A stretch of 49,883 bases of DNA from Acidobacteriota bacterium (GTDB lineage: Bacteria > Acidobacteriota > Blastocatellia > Pyrinomonadales > Pyrinomonadaceae). Location of the stretch: contig JAKOVX010000051.1 in NCBI GenBank assembly GCA_029781855.1, forward strand, positions 1 to 49,883, given 5' to 3'. The notes below the pieces were generated by a model that searched no databases, had not been told where the DNA came from, and saw only the letters and a program-made list of their open reading frames with translations. Position 1 is the stretch's first letter; each line of letters begins with the position of its first letter. Positions 47,173-49,883 of the stretch are shown piece after piece. The position numbers and the translations under genes are program-made.

Positions 47173-49649
47173 TGTTTCAACTCCGCGATCGTCGCGCCGT
47201 TGCCGCCCTGGGATGACGGGGCGAATTCGTAGCGGTCGACGAGGTCGCTGTTTTTTAGGAAATGGTGAACGAAATTTTTAAGCGCGCCTGTGCCGAAGCC
47301 GTGGATGATCCGCACGCGGGGAAGAGACGCCATGCAGGCTTCGTCGAGAAAGCGGTCGATCTCGTATTCGGCCTCGGAGGTGGTTTTGCCGATGAGGTTG
47401 AGCTCGGCGGCAATGTCTCGGCCGTCGATGTCACGGCTGATCTCGCCGGCGGGCCGTTTCGAACGTGAGCCGGACCCGGACGACTTGCCGCCCGCGGACG
47501 CAGGCAGTTCTGACAGGACGAGATTCGCGACCTTTTCACGCAGGCGCATGCCGCCGACGAGGACCTCGGCGATGTCCTTGTCGAGCTTCTCGACGACGCC
47601 GACATTGCCGAATGAGGTGATGACGTGCGAGCCGACCTCAAGAATTGCGGATCGCGGATCACGGATCGCGGATTCCTTTGTCCGATCACCGACCACTGGC
47701 CACTGACCACTTTTTGCTCCGACCTTTGACATCACCGCGCGGTTCAGTTCTGCCTTGCGGGCGAGGCGTTCTTTTTCGAGGCGGTTCTTGAGAGCCTTGT
47801 CCTCGAGTGTTTGCAAGAAGGCTTTTGACTGGCGGTCGAATTCGTCGAGGGCCTGGGCCATTTCCTGCTCAAATTCCTTTTTCCGCTGCTTTTCGGTCTT
47901 GATCGCCTCCATATCGAGGGTCGCGAATTTGGTGGCGACGGCCTCGCGTTCGTCCTCGAGAGCGATGCGCAGGTCCTCGGCCAGCTTCGATTCGGTCTGG
48001 AGCTTTTTAAGGTAGTTTTCGGCTTCCTGGGCGGAAATGTCGAGATTTTCGCGGGCAAAGTCGATGACCTCGTTCTTGATCCCGAAACGCCTGGCGATCT
48101 CGATGCCGCTCGAGGCTCCGGCGAGGCCGAGAAGCAGCTTGTAAGTCGGCTGGAGCGTTTTTTCGTCAAATTCGACCGACGCGTTGACCACGCTCGGGTC
48201 ATTCGCGGCATAGATCTTCAGGCCGCGGTAGTGGGTCGAGGCGATGACCTGTGCACCCTGGCGGCGAAAATGATCGACGATCGCGACGCCGAGCGCCGAG
48301 CCTTCCTCGGGGTCGGTACCGGTGCCGGCTTCGTCGAGCAGGACGAGCGACGGCGGCACGCATTCGCGCATCATACCTGCGATGTTCGACATATGCGACG
48401 AAAATGTCGAGAGATTCGCCGACAGCGATTGGTGATCGCCGATATCTGCCAGAACGGAGCGGTAAAAGGGAATTCGGGCTTGTTTTGCCGGCACCGGCAG
48501 CCCCGAGATCGCCATCAAACCCAGCAACCCGGCGGTCTTCAGCACGACGGTCTTGCCGCCGGCGTTGGCTCCGGAGATGATCATAACGGAGCGGTCGGAC
48601 GTGAGGCCGAAGGATGAGGGGACTATTTCGTTCGTTGATCGTTGATCGTTGTTCGTTGTGTCGCGCGCCTTCCCTGCAGGTCGGGTTTCCGCCTTTGGGG
48701 CCGCCGACCGCAGATTCTCCTCCAACAGCGGATGGCGGGCGTCGGTCAGGTCGAGCGTGTTGTCGTCGGTGATCTCGGGCACGACCGCGCGGAATTTGCG
48801 GGCGAATTCGACCTTTGCCTTGACGAAATCGAGCTCGGCAACGGCCGCGACCGCGATCTCGACGGCGGGAAGCTGGGCACGCAGTTCCTCGGTCATTTCG
48901 AACAGGATGCGGGCGATCTCGCGTTCCTCCTTGCCTTTCAGGTTCTGGAGTTCGTTGTTGGCTTCGATCGTGTCGAGCGGTTCAACGAAAACGGTCGAGC
49001 CCGACGACGAAAAGCCGTGAGCGACACCGGCGATCTTGCCTTTGAAATCGGCTTTGACGGGAATGACGAATCGGTCGTTCCGGACGGTGACGATCGCGTC
49101 CTGGATCGCCGCACCGGCGGCACGCATCGCGGATTCGAGCGTTTTGGTGATGCGGCCACGCTGCTGGTTGATCTCGTGGCGGATACGTGCGAGTTCGGGT
49201 GAGGCCTTGTCGTCGATCTCGCCGCCGGGCAAGAGCTTTTTGTTGATCTTATCGATCACGGACAAAAGAGTCGGCGGGATGTGCTCGACCACCCTCCACA
49301 GCGTCGGAGCAAATTCCTTTTCGGGCTGCATCGACGAGCGGGCGAATAACGCTTGCGTGCAGACCCGTGCGATCTCGAGCATTCGAACGGGCTCGAGCGT
49401 GGCGTTGTGGATCTTGAGAATGGCGACGCCGTTGGACGGGTCTTCGAGCCCGCTGAACGACCACGTCACCTGCTTTTCCTCGTTCAAAAGGATCGTTTCC
49501 GTGATCGCGGCAAGTGCCGCATCGAGGCCGCGTCGGTCGGTGAACGGACGCAGCTCAGCGAACCGCTCGACGCCCATCGGCGTCTGAGCGTTGCGGCTGA
49601 CAAGCTCGAGCAGCCGTTCAAATTCCAGTGTTTCGAGCGAATAACTCAT
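47169..49649 (-). CDS. mutS2: Endonuclease MutS2 with Smr domain
   Basis: MutS2 is a MutS relative without the mismatch-binding domain; it acts on branched DNA and on stalled or collided ribosomes. It has 826 residues. The Walker A SGANAGGKT is near residue 360 and the Walker B region is LVLLDEAGTGTDPEEGSALG. A long coiled coil (about 520-640) follows, then a KOW-like segment (VGSHVITSFGNVGVVEKLD) and the Smr nuclease domain (LNLIGKTTSEAEYEIDRFLD, RIIHGFGTGALK). Two linkers, near residues 330 and 645-670, are made of the intergenic word repeats in frame. Confidence 0.93.
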   Translation of the reverse strand: MSYSLETLEFERLLELVSRNAQTPMGVERFAELRPFTDRRGLDAALAAITETILLNEEKQVTWSFSGLEDPSNGVAILKIHNATLEPVRMLEIARVCTQALFARSSMQPEKEFAPTLWRVVEHIPPTLLSVIDKINKKLLPGGEIDDKASPELARIRHEINQQRGRITKTLESAMRAAGAAIQDAIVTVRNDRFVIPVKADFKGKIAGVAHGFSSSGSTVFVEPLDTIEANNELQNLKGKEEREIARILFEMTEELRAQLPAVEIAVAAVAELDFVKAKVEFARKFRAVVPEITDDNTLDLTDARHPLLEENLRSAAPKAETRPAGKARDTTNNDQRSTNEIVPSSFGLTSDRSVMIISGANAGGKTVVLKTAGLLGLMAISGLPVPAKQARIPFYRSVLADIGDHQSLSANLSTFSSHMSNIAGMMRECVPPSLVLLDEAGTGTDPEEGSALGVAIVDHFRRQGAQVIASTHYRGLKIYAANDPSVVNASVEFDEKTLQPTYKLLLGLAGASSGIEIARRFGIKNEVIDFARENLDISAQEAENYLKKLQTESKLAEDLRIALEDEREAVATKFATLDMEAIKTEKQRKKEFEQEMAQALDEFDRQSKAFLQTLEDKALKNRLEKERLARKAELNRAVMSKVGAKSGQWPVVGDRTKESAIRDPRSAILEVGSHVITSFGNVGVVEKLDKDIAEVLVGGMRLREKVANLVLSELPASAGGKSSGSGSRSKRPAGEISRDIDGRDIAAELNLIGKTTSEAEYEIDRFLDEACMASLPRVRIIHGFGTGALKNFVHHFLKNSDLVDRYEFAPSSQGGNGATIAELKQ
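47642..47715 (-). repeat. Word repeat inside mutS2, between coiled coil and KOW segment
   Basis: On the plus strand GGATCGCGGATCACGGATCG (three GCGGATC-type copies) is followed by GACCACTGGCCACTGACCAC. The residues encoded are KSGQWPVVGDRTKESAIRDP and the following RSAIL, unlike conserved MutS2 sequence. The reading frame is kept. Confidence 0.7.
48629..48660 (-). repeat. Word repeat inside mutS2, before the Walker A loop
   Basis: On the plus strand CGTTCGTTGATCGTTGATCG continues with GTTGTTCGTTGTG, the GTTCGT word of the rpsC-rplP, rpsM-rpsK and kdpA-kdpB gaps. It encodes TTNNDQRSTNE in the linker before VMIISGANAGGKT. The frame is kept. Confidence 0.7.
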
Positions 49650-49883
49650 TTTTACCGTCCGATCGTCCGATATGCAGCGATACCGTCGCTAAGCACTGTT
49701 TTCACAACAGATACGTGTCTTAGTCGAGCTTGCTCGATAACATTCGATTTGTCCCACGTATGTTTAAAGTGGGACAGCAAGTGGGACAGTCTATCTTGCT
49801 GTGTACATTGATAGTTATGTGTTTTGTCCCACTGTCCCACGTTTTTGTAATTTCCACTTTCGAGCCGATGAGCGGAACTACTC
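49650..49883. other. Region upstream of mutS2 with GTCCCAC words
   Basis: No gene is recognised. TCGAG-CTTG-CTCGA (49722-49735) is a perfect hairpin. GTCCCAC and its complement GTGGGAC occur repeatedly between 49748 and 49840, an inverted word cluster like that at 45423. The mutS2 promoter must lie here but no clear -35/-10 pair was found. Confidence 0.5.

Overview
The window is a chromosomal segment (a little over half G+C by eye) of a Gram-negative bacterium, most likely an acidobacterium of the Blastocatellia/Pyrinomonadaceae type. That assignment is an inference. It rests on the gene order, a PEP-CTERM protein, a KdpD split into two genes, an IS200-like REP transposase with its hairpins, and word-like repeats between genes. 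The proteins themselves are ordinary bacterial housekeeping families.

Positions 1-18240 (+) hold one long S10-spc-alpha cluster: the end of tuf, rpsJ, rplC, rplD, rplW, rplB, rpsS, rplV, rpsC, rplP, rpmC, rpsQ, rplN, rplX, rplE, rpsN, rpsH, rplF, rplR, rpsE, rpmD, rplO, secY, adk, map, infA, rpmJ, rpsM, rpsK, rpsD, rpoA and rplQ. L4, L22 and S17 carry long Ala/Glu/Lys-rich tails. Most gaps wider than about 60 bases are filled with a short word repeated and then partly reverse-complemented. From 18256 to 23069 (+) follow accB, accC, rpsO and pnp, closed by a strong terminator.

Positions 23403-26620 carry a PEP-CTERM surface protein, a secreted protein whose C-terminal domain recurs later in the window, and glyS. 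A membrane protein of unknown role lies on the minus strand (26656-27522). Positions 27634-38610 (+) form a potassium block: a sensor kinase equal to the C-terminal half of KdpD, kdpE, two small or outer-membrane accessory genes, a 34-residue membrane peptide, kdpF, kdpA, kdpB, kdpC, the N-terminal half of KdpD, and a KimA-like permease. Two matching sites, each of four hexamers spaced exactly 11 bases apart, lie before the structural kdp genes and before the permease. They look like KdpE operators.

Positions 38664-40073 (+) encode a CCA-adding-type nucleotidyltransferase. It converges on a minus-strand block running mutS2, three secreted paralogues, dnaG and rpoD (right to left). The mutS2-dnaG interval is the most remodelled part. 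Copies of the dnaG 5' end are fused to the mutS2 3' end and to one paralogue, as expected from two successive tandem duplications. A REP transposase, a four-unit 42-base REP array and an inverted REP pair enclosing a decayed mutS2 end lie in the same interval. Two stretches of the same word-like sequence also sit in frame inside mutS2. No rRNA, tRNA or CRISPR array was seen.
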